Shown here piece after piece: positions 12,862 to 24,463 of a stretch of 64,000 bases of DNA. The notes below the pieces were generated by a model. The model saw only the letters and a list, made by a program, of their open reading frames with translations, did not search any database and was not told the origin of the DNA. Position 1 is the stretch's first letter. Each line of letters begins with the position of its first letter. Location of the stretch: NCBI GenBank assembly GCA_038030265.1, contig CM075939.1:50511253-50575252 (forward strand). The letters are read 5' to 3'. The position numbers and the translations under genes are program-made. The DNA is from Corythucha ciliata (Eukaryota > Arthropoda > Insecta > Hemiptera > Tingidae).

Positions 12862-13081
12862 TCAGACGTACTGTACTGGTGAGTCGGTTTTTGGACAGCA
12901 TGTGAAACAGCACGGAAAGACGCACTGAAGCGTGTTTTTGAACGCTTCTCGAAAGTCACGATTGAAATACGCGTAGATTAGTGGGTTGAGAGCTGAATTG
13001 AAGTAGCCGATCCAAAATAGAAATGAGACGACAATCTCGGGGCATGGACAGGCGTCTCCGCACAGCGTTGTTATGACGTAC
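12862..13081 (-). CDS. Octopamine beta-type receptor, last coding exon (TM7 and C-tail)
   Basis: This is the final exon of a rhodopsin-class GPCR that in its family couples octopamine binding to Gs and cAMP at the plasma membrane. It encodes the end of TM6 through the stop: [19 protein letters not shown] (extracellular loop 3), then [17 protein letters not shown] (TM7 with NPLIY, the NPxxY motif), then [12 protein letters not shown] (helix 8). A short cysteine-rich tail ([10 protein letters not shown]) could be palmitoylated, and the protein ends PVQYV. The acceptor ACTCAG lies just upstream on the minus strand, and the split Trp codon TG|G joins it to the exon at 24355-24463. The [12 protein letters not shown] loop and NRDFREAF are typical of octopamine beta receptors. 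A dopamine D1-like receptor is the main alternative. Confidence 0.88.
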
Positions 13082-13713
13082 CTGAGTACAAACAGTTTAA
13101 AAAAAGGTTTCGTAGGGTATAGTTTTTTAAAATTGAAAAACAGACGAAAAATCAATCGCCAGAGTGAAAGAATTGTCTTTCTGCACAGTCTAATTGATTC
13201 CATTCCACTAGACCTCAAGTTTCAGAATCAATAATACGCTATTAATACAAGAATGGACTTTCAAATAAGTTATTTACAAGAAGCCGACGGCAAGGATGGC
13301 TAGACGGTGAGGATTCCCCTTCAAGACCACTTTTCACTCTCGACAATCTCCAACTGAAAATAGTCAGAAGGATTTGAATATGCAGAGCTTCGATTTAACC
13401 AAAACCTTTTGTTACTACCAAGAGAAAGGGAGTAAACTTGGAAAGTCTTTTGTTCTTAGAGTAAATGGGAGGGAATGGGAGGGGGGCCAAATCGAATAAT
13501 TATTAGGTTTGCATAGGACATGTGTGAGAGGGGGGTAGATGGCAGCGGTAAAAGGACTTCTCCCTCTTCACCGGGGGGGGGGGGCAGCGTATGACTTAAC
13601 GTGAGAGCTGCGTGCGTTAGTTGTGGTCGGAAGTTCACCAATATGAGCGCGACACTTCTACGCTGGACGATCTCACGGATGTTCGAGATTGAAAAAAAAT
13701 GCACATGATCATT
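13082..13713. other. Start of the 11.3 kb receptor intron
   Basis: Minus-strand intron sequence with a good acceptor next to 13081. It holds only low-complexity sequence, including a G-run at about 13571-13582. The open frame that continues upstream from the last exon is intronic, because TM6 is encoded at 24355-24463. Confidence 0.6.
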
Positions 13714-15401
13714 CCAATAAATAGGGTGACCAGACGTCCTACTTTACCCGGACATCCGGACCCTTTTTACATGTGTCCGGGGAAAGGTCAAAAGTGTCCT
13801 CTTTTTTGTCCTACTTTTTCGAGTCAACTTACAACGTCGGATGGATCTAACTCCGAACATCTCTGACGTCCATATCTAAACAAAGCTGTGGGACTTATCC
13901 GAAACTTCCCCTCTCCACTTTTCGCCACTACGGTTCTCACGAAGCTCTTTCATAACCAAATGTTTCCATTTTGGCACCAATTTCACGGATTTTTGTAATT
14001 TCCTACCTCAATTGTTCGGATTTTCAAGCTTATAAAACTGAATTTCGTGGGGTTCGCCATTTGAAAAACCCATTTTCGTGAGTGTTGCTCTTTCATAAGC
14101 CATTTCTACGGAATTTTGTTCTTTCAGAGCACAATTTCGTGGGCTTGGCACGTTTAGAACCCAAATTCAAAGAGAAATTTGCCTGATCAAAACCCAAATT
14201 TCGCGGCTTCAGCTATTTAGAAGATCAATTTTGCAGGTTCGGTTAATGTAGGACTAATTTGGATGAAAACGAACTTCGGAAAAACAAATTTTGTTATTTG
14301 GCGTTTTTGCCTTCCAAGTATTTTGAACTCGAAACCTTAAAAATTCAATTTAACGTTTTTTGATTATTTCCTACCCCCATTTTGCGGATTTTCACGCTTT
14401 TATAAACCAAATTTCGTGGGGGTCCGCTCTTACTCAAAACAGTTTCGCAGGTGAATTAGCTAATTCGAAAAAATAATTCAACTTTCAAAAACCGAGTCCG
14501 GGCTAATTTTTCATGTGTCCGGGGAGAGGTCAAAAGTGACCTCTTTTTTGTCCTACTTTTTTGGCTCAATTTATAACATCTCCACCAGACGGGCCTGTAA
14601 CTTCGAACATCTTTCACGTTCACGGCTGAACAAAGCTGTGGGACTTAGCCGAAACTTACCCCGTCCACTTTTCGCCATCACGGTTCTTATCTATCACGTT
14701 CTCAGGAAGATCTTCCACAATCAAATATTTCAAATTTGGCGCCAATGTCACGGATTTTGTAATTTGCTATCCCAATTTCGCGGATTTTCAAGTTTTTAAA
14801 AACTAAATTTCGTGGGGTTCGCCGTTTAAAACCTCAATTTTCGTCAGTTTGACTCTTTCATAAACCATTTTCACGAACTTTCGCTCTTTCAGAGCCCAAT
14901 TTCGTGGGCTTGGCTCGTTTGAAACCAAATTTAAGGAAAAATTTGCCTGACCAAACCCAAAGTTCGTGGCTTCAGCTATTTATAAGGACAGTTTCACCGG
15001 TTCGGTTAATTTACAACTGATTTGGAGGAAAACCAACTTTGTTATTTTGGTTGGTACATTTTAAACTTGGAATCTTAAAAATCCAATTTGATGGATTATT
15101 ATTTCCGATCCCAATTTCGTGGATTTTCACGCTTTTAAAAGCCAAATGTTGGCTTTTATTTTACTAAAATCAGTTTCGCAGGTGAATTGCAAAGTCGGGA
15201 AATTAACTCTTTCAAAAAATAAATTCCCAAATTTTGCTTAATTATGCAAACCCCATCGTCATTTTGGTCCTCAGAAGTCCCAACTTTTGCGGGTTTTCGG
15301 TTTTCAAAACGCAATTTCGCGGATTTGGCTCTTCCGAACCGAGTAAACAAAAATTTCAACATTAAACTGATTTTTTTAGGGCGTCCTACGTCGTATCCTA
15401 C

Positions 15402-15460
15402 CAGTGGCGTAGGTAAGAATTTGTCCTGGGGGGGGGGGGGTGATCAGATTGAAATCTCGT
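15402..15460 (+). mobile_element. Possible left terminus of another hAT-like element
   Basis: CAGTGGCGTAGGTAAGAATT followed by a G-run (15428-15440) is typical of the ends of many hAT-type elements. I did not find a matching right end, so only the terminus is called. Confidence 0.35.
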
Positions 15461-15562
15461 AAGGGTGATGGGAGGGGGTAATTTCACATTTTAGTCATCA
15501 TTCCACCCAGCCAGCACACTCATGAATCTGGACATCTTGTTGGCCTCATCATAGCCTCAACC

Positions 15563-15772
15563 TCTAAACTTTAGCAGCGTATGGTAGCGTTTCCAACCCG
15601 TGCACTACCTACCGAGTTTTGTCAATTTTTGCCAAGAATTGGCGTTTGACTCAATTCAAGCTGCAAATTAGCAATTTTTTCCATTTTCAACTGAGAATTA
15701 GTACTTTTCCCCAATTTGCGCTAATTGGTGTTTTTTTTTTCAATTTTTGCCACGAATTAGTGATTTTCTTCA
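15563..15772 (+). repeat. Direct repeat, left copy (partner 19291-19490)
   Basis: Starts TCTAAACTTTAGCAGCGTAT and matches 19291-19490 with only a few substitutions and one 9-10 bp difference (TTTGCGCTA present here only). The two copies lie on either side of the LINE inside the same hAT-like element. Confidence 0.85.
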
Positions 15773-16035
15773 CTAATTCCCCCGGTTAGGGGCGATTTTT
15801 GGACTCTACCCGCAAGTTAGCGATTTTCTCAATTTTGGCCGAGTGTATCGTTCTTCTCAACTTCAGCCGCAGATTAGCGGTTTTGCCCCACCCCCTCCCA
15901 TAGCCATGAATTTGCGCATTTTCTCAACTTAAGCAGCAAAGTATCGTTTTTATCCCGTGAGCGATGTTTCTTAACTATCCACGAGTTTTGGCGTTTTCCT
16001 TAATTTTAGTAGCAAATTAGTGATTTTTTAAATTT

Positions 16036-19000
16036 TTTAAAGTTTAAAGTTTAAAGTTTATATTGCTTAGAAGGTAAATACATTGGTATAAGCTGTTGCT
16101 CTAAGGTCAATAGACCTTCTGGAGCATGATTGTAAGTAAGCGAGTGCATACATGCATATTATAAACTCAGCCATTTTCAAAGTAAATCAGTCTTGGCAGT
16201 AACATAATGAAGCAAAATAAAAAGCAATAAAAACAAATATAAATAAAAATGACAATGAATGCGAGAGAGATTGTGTGAGTGCGAGTGTGTAAGAGGGATA
16301 ATAAATTTCGAAGATATGCGTTACGATGACGAGACTAGAGAGGGAATCTGCGATCGTACAAATAACAGGATGACGAGGCCTATGAGCTGTTTAGCAGGTA
16401 CTACTAGTCTTCCAATTAAAAAAAATAAAAAATAAATCTATCACTATACAGAACAATGAAGTCAATGAAATATAACGTAAAACAATTCAACAAATAAATA
16501 AATACATAAATAAGTAAATAAATAGAATGATTGTAATATAAATGAACCGAATAACCAATGAGATAAAGGAGCTCACTAACAAAGAACAAGAAAATTAAAA
16601 ATGACTAGGCTGACTCTGCACTAAAATTGACTAGATGAAAGGGGACTAGAAGAGTTTAAATTTAAACAAAGCATTCGTGTTGAAAACCGATACTCCGCTC
16701 ATAAATCGAACCAATATTACAAATGTCGGACAAACCTATAAAGCTGCATTATGAGACTCTTGTAAATTAAGGAAAAGCTCGAAAACTTTGTTTTTAAAAA
16801 CTGAAAAATCCCGAAGCGACCTTATATCCCGAGGGATGCTGTTCCACAACCTGACCGAAGAACACACAAATGACTTGTCCGCCACAGCCGTTCTATGCGT
16901 TGGCATAACCAAGTCACCCGGGCAAGCTCTCGTTCTTCTCATACTGACGCGTCCTCGGGTCATGAATAACTCCAAAAGATAAGATGGTTTGCGGATGTTA
17001 AACAGCTTATACAAAAAGCTTGCCTGCAAGTACCTACGACGGGACCGTACCCTCAGCCACCTCAACCGCGTGTAAAATTCAGAAACGTGAGCAACGTAGG
17101 GAAGGTCGTATACAAATCTGACGCACGAGTTGAGTGCTCGTTCCAGCCTAGAATCCTGCTCCGCACTTAACCCATTGAAGACAGCAGAGCAATAATCAAA
17201 ATGCGGGAACACCAGGGACCGAACAAGCAACTTTCTGACTGCAATCGGTAAGGAATCTTTAATCGAAGAAAGCTGACCAAGAATCCGGAATACATTTCTA
17301 CAAACGGATGAGACGTGCAAATCCCAGGAAAGACCCTGATCAAGAGTTACACCAAGGGTAGTCACTCTTGTTGCCCATGGAACCACACAGCCGTCCACCA
17401 TTACACTGGGAATATCTCCCTCCGACAATGCCGACAAAAAATAACGAGTCCCGAACAAAATAGCCTGCGTCTTTTGTTTATTTATAATAAGGTCATTACT
17501 TATCGCCCATTCAAGGACGGAAGCCACGTCAGTATTCAGCCTGCTAACAGCATCGTTAATTAGATGGGGCTCAAAAGAATAGTATAGCTTCACATCGTCT
17601 GCGTACATGTGATATTTCGAATGCCTAATATTTGAGGGCAGATCACCGAAAACAGAAGCGGCCCCAAAACCGACCCTTGCGGAACGCCACTCCCAACAGG
17701 CAAGAACGACGACAAGGAGCGATCCAAAGGGGAAATGACAGCCTGACTGCGATCAACCAAGTACGAAAGAAACCAAACGCACACACTTCGAGAGAGTCCA
17801 AGGTCAGCAAGCTTCATCAAAAGCTTACCATGGTTAACCCTGTCAAAAGCTCGACTAAAATCAAGCTGAACCAGCGCTGTCACCCTGTAATCGTCAATAG
17901 CCCCAACAACGTCAGACGTCATCTTCAGCAGAGCCGTTTGGGTTCCATGGTGCGCACGAAAACCACTTTGATACTGGTCAATCACTCCCGCTGATTCCAG
18001 AAATTTAGACATTTGAACATAAACGCACTTTTCAAGAGCCTTCGCCAAGGAACAAAGTAACGAAATTGGGCGAAAATCCTCCATCAGGACAGCACCTCTC
18101 TTCTTCGGCAAGGGCAGAACCAAGGCAGCCCTCCACGACGCCGGATAGACAGACCGCTGAAGTGAGGCATTGAATATGTCTTCTAATGGCTCTAGAATAC
18201 AAGGAAGGCAAAGTTTAATGTAGGACAGTTGCAAGCTGTCACCACCACTGACATCTGAACTAACGGACATGACGGCATCCACGATCTCTTCTCGCGAAAC
18301 GTAGTCAAAATAGAATTTGCGGTCGTCGTATGGGATAGTGTCAATCCTACGTATGGTATCAGCCATGCAGTCAGTGGAATCCCCTCCAACAGATACGAAA
18401 TACTCATTAAGAGCCTCCGTAGTACAGGGAAAAGCTCCTGCGTCGCGGGGAGCCTTGCTGCCCAAACCCAACGACCTAAGATGGCACCAGGTTTCATGGG
18501 ATCCCTCGGCCCCCCGGAACAAGTCACAGAAGTATCGATTTTTAGCCCTCCTGATCGCCTGGCTCACCTCATTTCTTACTCTTTGATATTCGGTCCACAA
18601 ATGGGACATTTTCCGCCTTTTGTAGAGTGTCCTAAGTTTCTGCCTATGCTTAATTTGGCCTATCAAATCCGGCGTCATCCACGGAGTGGCCCGCCCACCC
18701 CCTCGTCCATGGGCCCGAACCCTAAGTGGAGCAAGTTCATCGAGAATATTCAACAGGCGCCCAGTGAGTATTTCGACCTTCTCATCGACCGAAGGCGAGC
18801 ACAAGACCTCGCTCCAATCCTGAGCCAAAAGAATCTCGACCAGCCTACTCTTATCGAGTCCCCTGATATTCCTGCCATAAAAAACGCTCCGAGGAAGACA
18901 CTTCGGTGGCAAGAACATGTCGAAAAATATCGCGTCATGGTCAGACAAATCGCCAAAAGAAGACTGCCAGCAATTGTCGTCGTCACCGCAACGCTCTCCC

Positions 19001-19040
19001 GAATAAGCAATAACATCCAGCCACGCGTCGTAGCGTTTCA
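16036..19040 (-). mobile_element. Non-LTR retrotransposon (CR1/Jockey group), 5'-truncated
   Basis: Minus-strand LINE. Coding sequence (16736-19041) is followed by about 680 bp of 3' UTR and ends in a short tandem repeat, TAAACTT x3.5, at 16036-16060 instead of a long poly(A). Heptamer or octamer tails are known from CR1/L2-type LINEs. The 5' boundary lies near 19033-19045, where coding sequence gives way to the host element's ~30 bp array, so most of ORF2's endonuclease and all of ORF1 are missing. No confident target-site duplication was found because both flanks are A/T-rich array. Confidence 0.8.
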
Positions 19041-19041
19041 A
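16736..19041 (-). pseudogene. LINE ORF2 fragment: endonuclease end and reverse transcriptase, frameshifted
   Basis: Two minus-strand open frames (17590-19041 and 16736-17608) form one broken ORF2. The first begins in the C-terminus of an exonuclease/endonuclease/phosphatase domain (GDLSDHDAIFF). It passes a basic linker (WMTPDL, YKRRK) and enters reverse transcriptase: FRPISLL, YQSGFRAHHGTQTAL, QLDFSRAFDRVNH and GVPQGSVLGPLLF. The second starts with the catalytic YADD box, then NDLIINKQKTQ, HFDYCSAV and LWNSIPRDIR, the usual C-terminus of this group. A small deletion near 17640, between LLF and DLPS, shifts the frame just before YADD. The product could not be made intact. Confidence 0.88.
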
Positions 19042-19290
19042 ACCTGTGAATTAGCGAATTTTCTCAATTTCAGTCACAAATTGGCGTTTGGCGCAATTTA
19101 ATTTTAGCCACAAAAATGCCTTCAGAAGGTGCGAATTTAAATTATAAATGTATTTTTTTTTTAAACCAAAAAATTTACATCTATCCATCCATTTCTGTCA
19201 AAAAATCATCATTTTTAAATTATTAATTTCACGACACTTAATTCGAGAATTAGTGATGTTTATCAATTTTAGCAGCGAATTTTCGTTTTT

Positions 19291-19490
19291 TCTAAACTTT
19301 AGCAGCGTATGGTAGCGTTTCCAACCCGTGCATTACCTATCGAGTTTTGTCAATTTTTCCCAAGAATTGGCGTTTGACTCAATTCAAGCTGCAAATTAGC
19401 AATTTTTTCCATTTTCAACTGAGAATTAGCACTTTTCCCCAATTGGTGTTTTTTTTTTCAATTTTTGCCACGAATTAGTGATTTTCTTCA
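19291..19490 (+). repeat. Direct repeat, right copy (partner 15563-15772)
   Basis: See the left copy. The neighbouring sequence on both sides is the minus-strand GCTAATTCGCGG type of ~30 bp array. Confidence 0.85.
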
Positions 19491-19855
19491 TTTTGTATTC
19501 GCGAATTAATGTTTTTCCACAACTTTATATCTGCAAATTGCACATTAACGATTTTTCCCAATTTCAACTGTGAAATAGCGTTTTGTGCTAATTTTGCGGC
19601 CATTCAGCATCCTATTCCCTTTTTCATACGTGAATAGGCGATTTTACGCCATTTCCGTTTCCCCCCATTTCAGTACGCCATTTTTGTCCAATTTTAACCT
19701 GAAAGCGTCTTTTATTTGTCAATATTATAGCGTGTTTTTACAGCTTTAACCGCGGGGTTATTTGAAGAATGGCCTCCATGTACCGCAAGTGTCCTACTTT
19801 TTCGTGCCAGGCATCCTCCGAAACTACTTTTACATCTGGTCACCCTACCAATAAA

Positions 19856-22800
19856 ACAAAACAAAAAAAAACCTTGGCGAGGTGGTAAAGATGGGGCCAG
19901 ACGGGCTTCCAGAGTTTTGCTCTTGATCGGTGATGATGGGCGGTGGTGGGAGGGAGCACGAAGTTCTCTCAATAAAGCAACACTAAGCTTTCCTCATTCT
20001 GTTAATTTACAATTACCGAATGGTAAAGTCTGAGATAAGCTTGCCGTATTTTGAGGGATACTTTTAAGGTTTCCGGATAACTTTCCAGGCTCCTTCTATG
20101 GCCGGAAAGATCTGCTTTGTGCGCTCAGGCGCGTCCACGACCTGTTTTTCATCTGAAACTCACAGGTCTGGTACGCTGCCAAGTTAGTCCAATCAGTTTT
20201 TTGGGCCAAAGTTGTCAATTCCAGCCCGGTAATAAGCCATTCAACCAGTAAACGATCAGCTGTGACCACATCGTTCTCCAAACAATTTTATTTCATTTTC
20301 ATATTTTATTTAGAACAAAAATCTCAGCTTTTGGGCGTTATGTATACCTAACCCATTCTTGGGGTCAAATGGTAAATTTTTCTCTTCAAACAACCACATT
20401 TCAGGCCCGTATAGCATGTTTTGGGCTTATAATGATAACCTTGGGCTTATAATGATGTGTACCAGAAAAACCATTTTCTGGTTGGTGGGAGGGAGCAGGG
20501 GGTCAATTTCGGAGAGAAAGAAATCAATTTTTTGCCCAAAGATTTAATTTTTTGGGTCTCTGGGGGTGTTCACTTTTTTAGCTCGATATTTTGAGCCTAA
20601 AATAAGATTATGAAGCAAAATCTTTAGGTCTGTTGATCAATCCATCAGGCTTTGGGGACAACCCATTCCCCGATACTGGTCAAATCAATTTTAAATTTCG
20701 CGGGATCACAGCTTAGAGCAAATTCAAACAAATTTTGGCATTTGTTCGTAGAACAATAAAAAAAAGTTTGCTGAGGTCCCTCATTAAAATGACCAACAAC
20801 AGGGCTTAAAAGGCTTCCAGGAAACAAGTTTCACGAGCATGGCTCATTCAAAAACCAAAATTCGCAGTTTTAGCATTGTTCTCCTGGGTTCCAAGCAGGT
20901 GTTTAGTTGACCTACACAACATTAATTTATGAGGTGGTGGTGGGAGGACCTTGATGACCTTGATTGGTGGGAGTGGTTCCTACTCTAATTCTTTCATGAA
21001 AACAAGAACTTTTTATTTTGATATGCGAAGGAATTAGCGCAAAGAGTTAAACTACCATCCTCTCTGTTTGTTGATCAAGTTCAGTCGACACTTTTTTTTT
21101 TTCATTTTATTGGTGCCAAACAGTTCTGCTGGTGCGAGATAGCAAAGTTTTGAAATAGCTGTGCCCTAGTTAACTCCAACCCATGCGCCCACCCACATCA
21201 GACAATCATAGTTTTACTCTCACACCTTTATTTAACAGTTGGAAAGTTCTGTTCAAGGTTTTATTTTCTCCTTTAAATTCTTCCCTCTGGAATCGGTCTT
21301 CTACGTAAATCTGCCTTAACTACGAATACGCATGAAAAATACCGTTCTTTGAATGCATGTGAGCTTATTCGAAGTAAAAACTGGACTTTCCCTCACCAGG
21401 CGTATCGACTGCACAGTTTGGTAAAATAGGGGGAAAACCCTGGGTACTTACCCTCTTCAAAATTGTCAGTTGGGAGCTGCAATTTTAATGGAATTCCTCG
21501 AAACGTTCAACTTGTTCGACATTTTTCGACTGATACCCCACGATAAGAAAAGAATGAATGAATTATGCATCAAGTCCCTGAAAAAGGGATGAAGGAGGCT
21601 TTCTTCAGGTGATTGCACAAAGTCCTAAGACCCTTCCTTCTGTACCCTTCGTCACTTCTATCCCACCCCCCCCATTCCTGCAAACAAAACGCCTCTTGAA
21701 ACACATAATCTGGAGAATTACAATTCAAGGGAAGTCTAGGTGGAAGAGTGGAGGTTGTTGCCTTCGCAACCGGAATTTAAGTGTGTGTGTGAGAGGGAGT
21801 GAGCGTGTGTAAGAAAGACAGCCACGAAAGGTACATAAACCCATCCATCCCTTTCTAATTTCTATTCCCTCTTTTCCAAAACCTTTTCGCGGGTCCCCAA
21901 TTTTCCAAGGTTTGAGTGAAGGAGAGAGAGAAAGCACGGAAGAATGTTAGCGAGATGGATTGCGAGCCTAATGGAATTTATTTGTGTAATGTATTATAAC
22001 AGCGAAGTAATTTACCTAAAACTTGGGGTAGGATTCATAATCAATGCGCCTCCAAAGCGAAGGCTTGTCTCAAAAACTGACTTTGTTCCAATGTTTGTTC
22101 AAATTTAATGACTTGCCGTGGGACTAACAAGAAAACTTTCTCAATTCTTTCCCGTGTGGGTTGTTCTTACCCTCCACACGTCTTCTTCGATATTGCAGAA
22201 CTTCTCCTCTCCATTCAAACGGGTGCACTGCACCCGTGACTGCGCTTATTATTATTTGACCAACAGGAACGCAAGCCCGTGAAGAGGGGAAGCGGAGATG
22301 TTGTAGCAAAAAGTAATCAAGCTCTCTAATTGAAACAGGCTGGTGCAATACACCGGCTGGTTGCATTTGTGAGAGTCTTTTGTTAAGTTGCCTTTTGGTT
22401 TTATTTGAGGTTTTCATCATTCATGCGGTTGAATCGTTGAGCACGGTGGCGGTGATTACGGTGAAAGCCAACAAAAGAAGAATGTCGCCAAACCACATAC
22501 AACTGAAATAGAAATGTTGAAATTCTCGGAGCATTCGTGGTTAGAACACTACGTGAAAGAAGTCTCTTTGCCGTCTGTGTTTCCCGAAACGTTAAACTAT
22601 GATTGTGTGTGAGTGACAGGCGCATCTTTCTCCCTAAGAAGAAAAATGGAGATGGTTGAGTAATTATCGATTATAGTCTTGTCACCAAATTGAAGAGGCG
22701 TGTATTCAAAAATGCAAAACAACAACAAGAAAACGAGTGAATTCTGTTCAACAGAAGTAGAGCCTTCGTAATGAGTTGACTCGCCGCATGAATGGCATAC

Positions 22801-24354
22801 CTCTCATATATTCATTGCGTTCAACTTTCTTTTTACGGAGAAAGTACGCGAGGTGAGTTGTTCGTGTGGGGGAGCTTTTATTGCCGCCGGCCAGCTCTGA
22901 GATTGCATGCTTCGTAGTAAAGAATTTCACTGGTTTGAATGAGGGAGGAGGGGGTAGGGGGAGGGATGATGATAACAGTCATGACACTTTTTCTCGAACT
23001 TTGCAGCAATTCGTCAACACTGAGAGATAAAACAAGACCAGTGGCATGTTGAAGTGTTGCTTTCGACCTAAAAAAAAAAAAAAAAAAATGCACTTTGGGT
23101 CTTTTTCTCATACGTATTCACTTTGACTGAAAAAACAATTTCAGCGATTAAATTGACATTCTTCTCGTGTGTGGGTGAATTTTTTTCACGATTGTTGAAG
23201 ACTCGAAAACTTGGTACCGTTGGTTTTTTAAAGCGACTGGTGTAGGCAACGACACGCAAGACTCTACGTGTCGCGATGTGTTAAGCATAACTTTACTGGC
23301 TCTTTCCTTTTTAAAGGGTTGAGCAGGTAGGGTTACTTTGATGGGCCGGGAAAGAGTAAAATAATGAGAAATATCTTTTTTTTTTGTGATAGTGGGGGTG
23401 GGTGTTTCTCGAGGATTACAGAAATCAAGTTTTTCAGGGTACGAGAGGCATCAAGTTACCTCTGGTGGCGAGGGAAGGGCGAATGAAATTCGAATGGAGC
23501 AAAGTCATCGTATTTCCGCGCATAAGAACGATTTAAGAGGGCGCTCACAACGTTTGGCATTGGGACCATATAAAGCGGCCATATATATCGTATTTTCCAT
23601 TTACACAAACATCGTGTACGTAACAACGTTCAAAGGAAGGAGATTTCAGCCCTCACTCTGCGGATTAAATTCAAAAAGAAGTAGGAACGGTTCATCCGGT
23701 CTATTAACAACACCAAATAGAACTTAACGGAGGTGACTCGAGGGTACCAATTCGAAATATCTGTAACCCTTTATCACCCCTTCCCCCCCAATCCTTACAC
23801 TCACCAGTTTCTCAATCCAGCTAAAGTATTTCCCCAACGGGTTTCGATTTCACCACCATTCCCAGAACCCTTTCCCACATCACCACCAAATGGGTGGGGG
23901 ACGGGGGGAGGAGACTTAGCAAGATGCTATAAATTGCTTCGAAAACTTCTCGTGAAGAGGGTTAGATGGTGGTTGCCCCGGTGTCCCCTACTCCTCCCCC
24001 CAGCCATTTCTTCGACTAAGCGTCGCGGGTTGCCAAGGGTAAATGGGCAGACGGGGAAATGCTTCGCTATTTAGAAGAGAGAGAGAAAGCCGTGGGGACA
24101 ACAGGGCAGGTTGGAACTCGAGCTTAATATTTCATTGAGGGGCTTCGCAAGGCATATAATTCACACACCACGTTCCACATTCTAGCCTTCAAAGATGGGG
24201 AAGGGGAAAGAATGGTGAAAATGGTGAGAATATGATCGCGGCTTTTGATGAAAGGATCGTCTTAATTAGGAAATAATTGGCAAAGTTCTATAACCAGCAA
24301 AATAAATTGAAAAATTTCCTCAAGGGTTTATGATGAAAGATAATTTGATCTCAC
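19856..24354. other. Receptor intron, 3' of the hAT-like element
   Basis: No gene or delimited transposon recognised. Local items: a short duplication TTGGGCTTATAATGAT (about 20405-20457), a 17 nt palindrome CGGGTGCACTGCACCCG (about 22219-22235), and A- or T-runs near 23070 and 23380. The exon donor at the right edge reads GTGAGA on the minus strand. Confidence 0.5.
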
Positions 24355-24463
24355 CAAAGAAAAAATGGAAGCCAACATATCATAAAGACGCCCATTATAA
24401 TGCCGAGGGTCCGAGCGGCTTTGTGCTCCGTTCGCCAGCTTGACGCGGACCTTACAGATCCTC
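24355..24463 (-). CDS. Octopamine beta-type receptor, TM6 exon
   Basis: A 109 bp exon too short to stand out as an open frame. On the minus strand a clean acceptor (TTTATTTGTTACAG) precedes codons for GSVRSASSW, then [17 protein letters not shown], then ICWLPFFL, and the exon ends TG before a GTGAGA donor. This is the end of intracellular loop 3 and TM6 with the class A CWLPFF motif. [12 protein letters not shown] is characteristic of octopamine beta receptors. The leading GA completes an Arg codon with the A left by the exon at 61862-62026, and the trailing TG completes Trp with the exon at 12862-13081. Confidence 0.9.

Larger units (their letters stand above)
13722..19847 (+). mobile_element. 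Non-autonomous hAT-like element (6.1 kb) split by a LINE
   Basis: The element opens TAGGGTGACCAGACGT and closes with the inverted form (ACATCTGGTCACCCTA). It is flanked by a perfect 8 bp duplication, CCAATAAA, at 13714-13721 and 19848-19855. No transposase remains. The interior is mostly degenerate ~30 bp arrays: one type like AATTTCGTGGGTTTGGCTC (about 13950-15350), another like GCTAATTCGCGGCTAAAAT on the minus strand (about 15640-16020 and 19040-19700). A diverged block near 14514-14560 repeats the left-end text CATGTGTCCGGGGA, implying internal duplication. Without the LINE it would be about 3.1 kb. A second copy is at 50807-53602. Confidence 0.85.

Noticed and set aside
13082..13218. Upstream extension of the last receptor exon as coding sequence
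   Set aside because: A consensus acceptor sits at 13081/13082 and TM6 is encoded at 24355-24463 with matching phase. The extension has no receptor-like residues.
17632..19101. Plus-strand frames of 82-206 residues over the LINE
   Set aside because: Shadows opposite the reverse transcriptase frame, with no recognisable domains.
23386..24074. Two consecutive 113-residue frames as a gene
   Set aside because: Proline- and glycine-rich low-complexity translation with no family resemblance or splice context.
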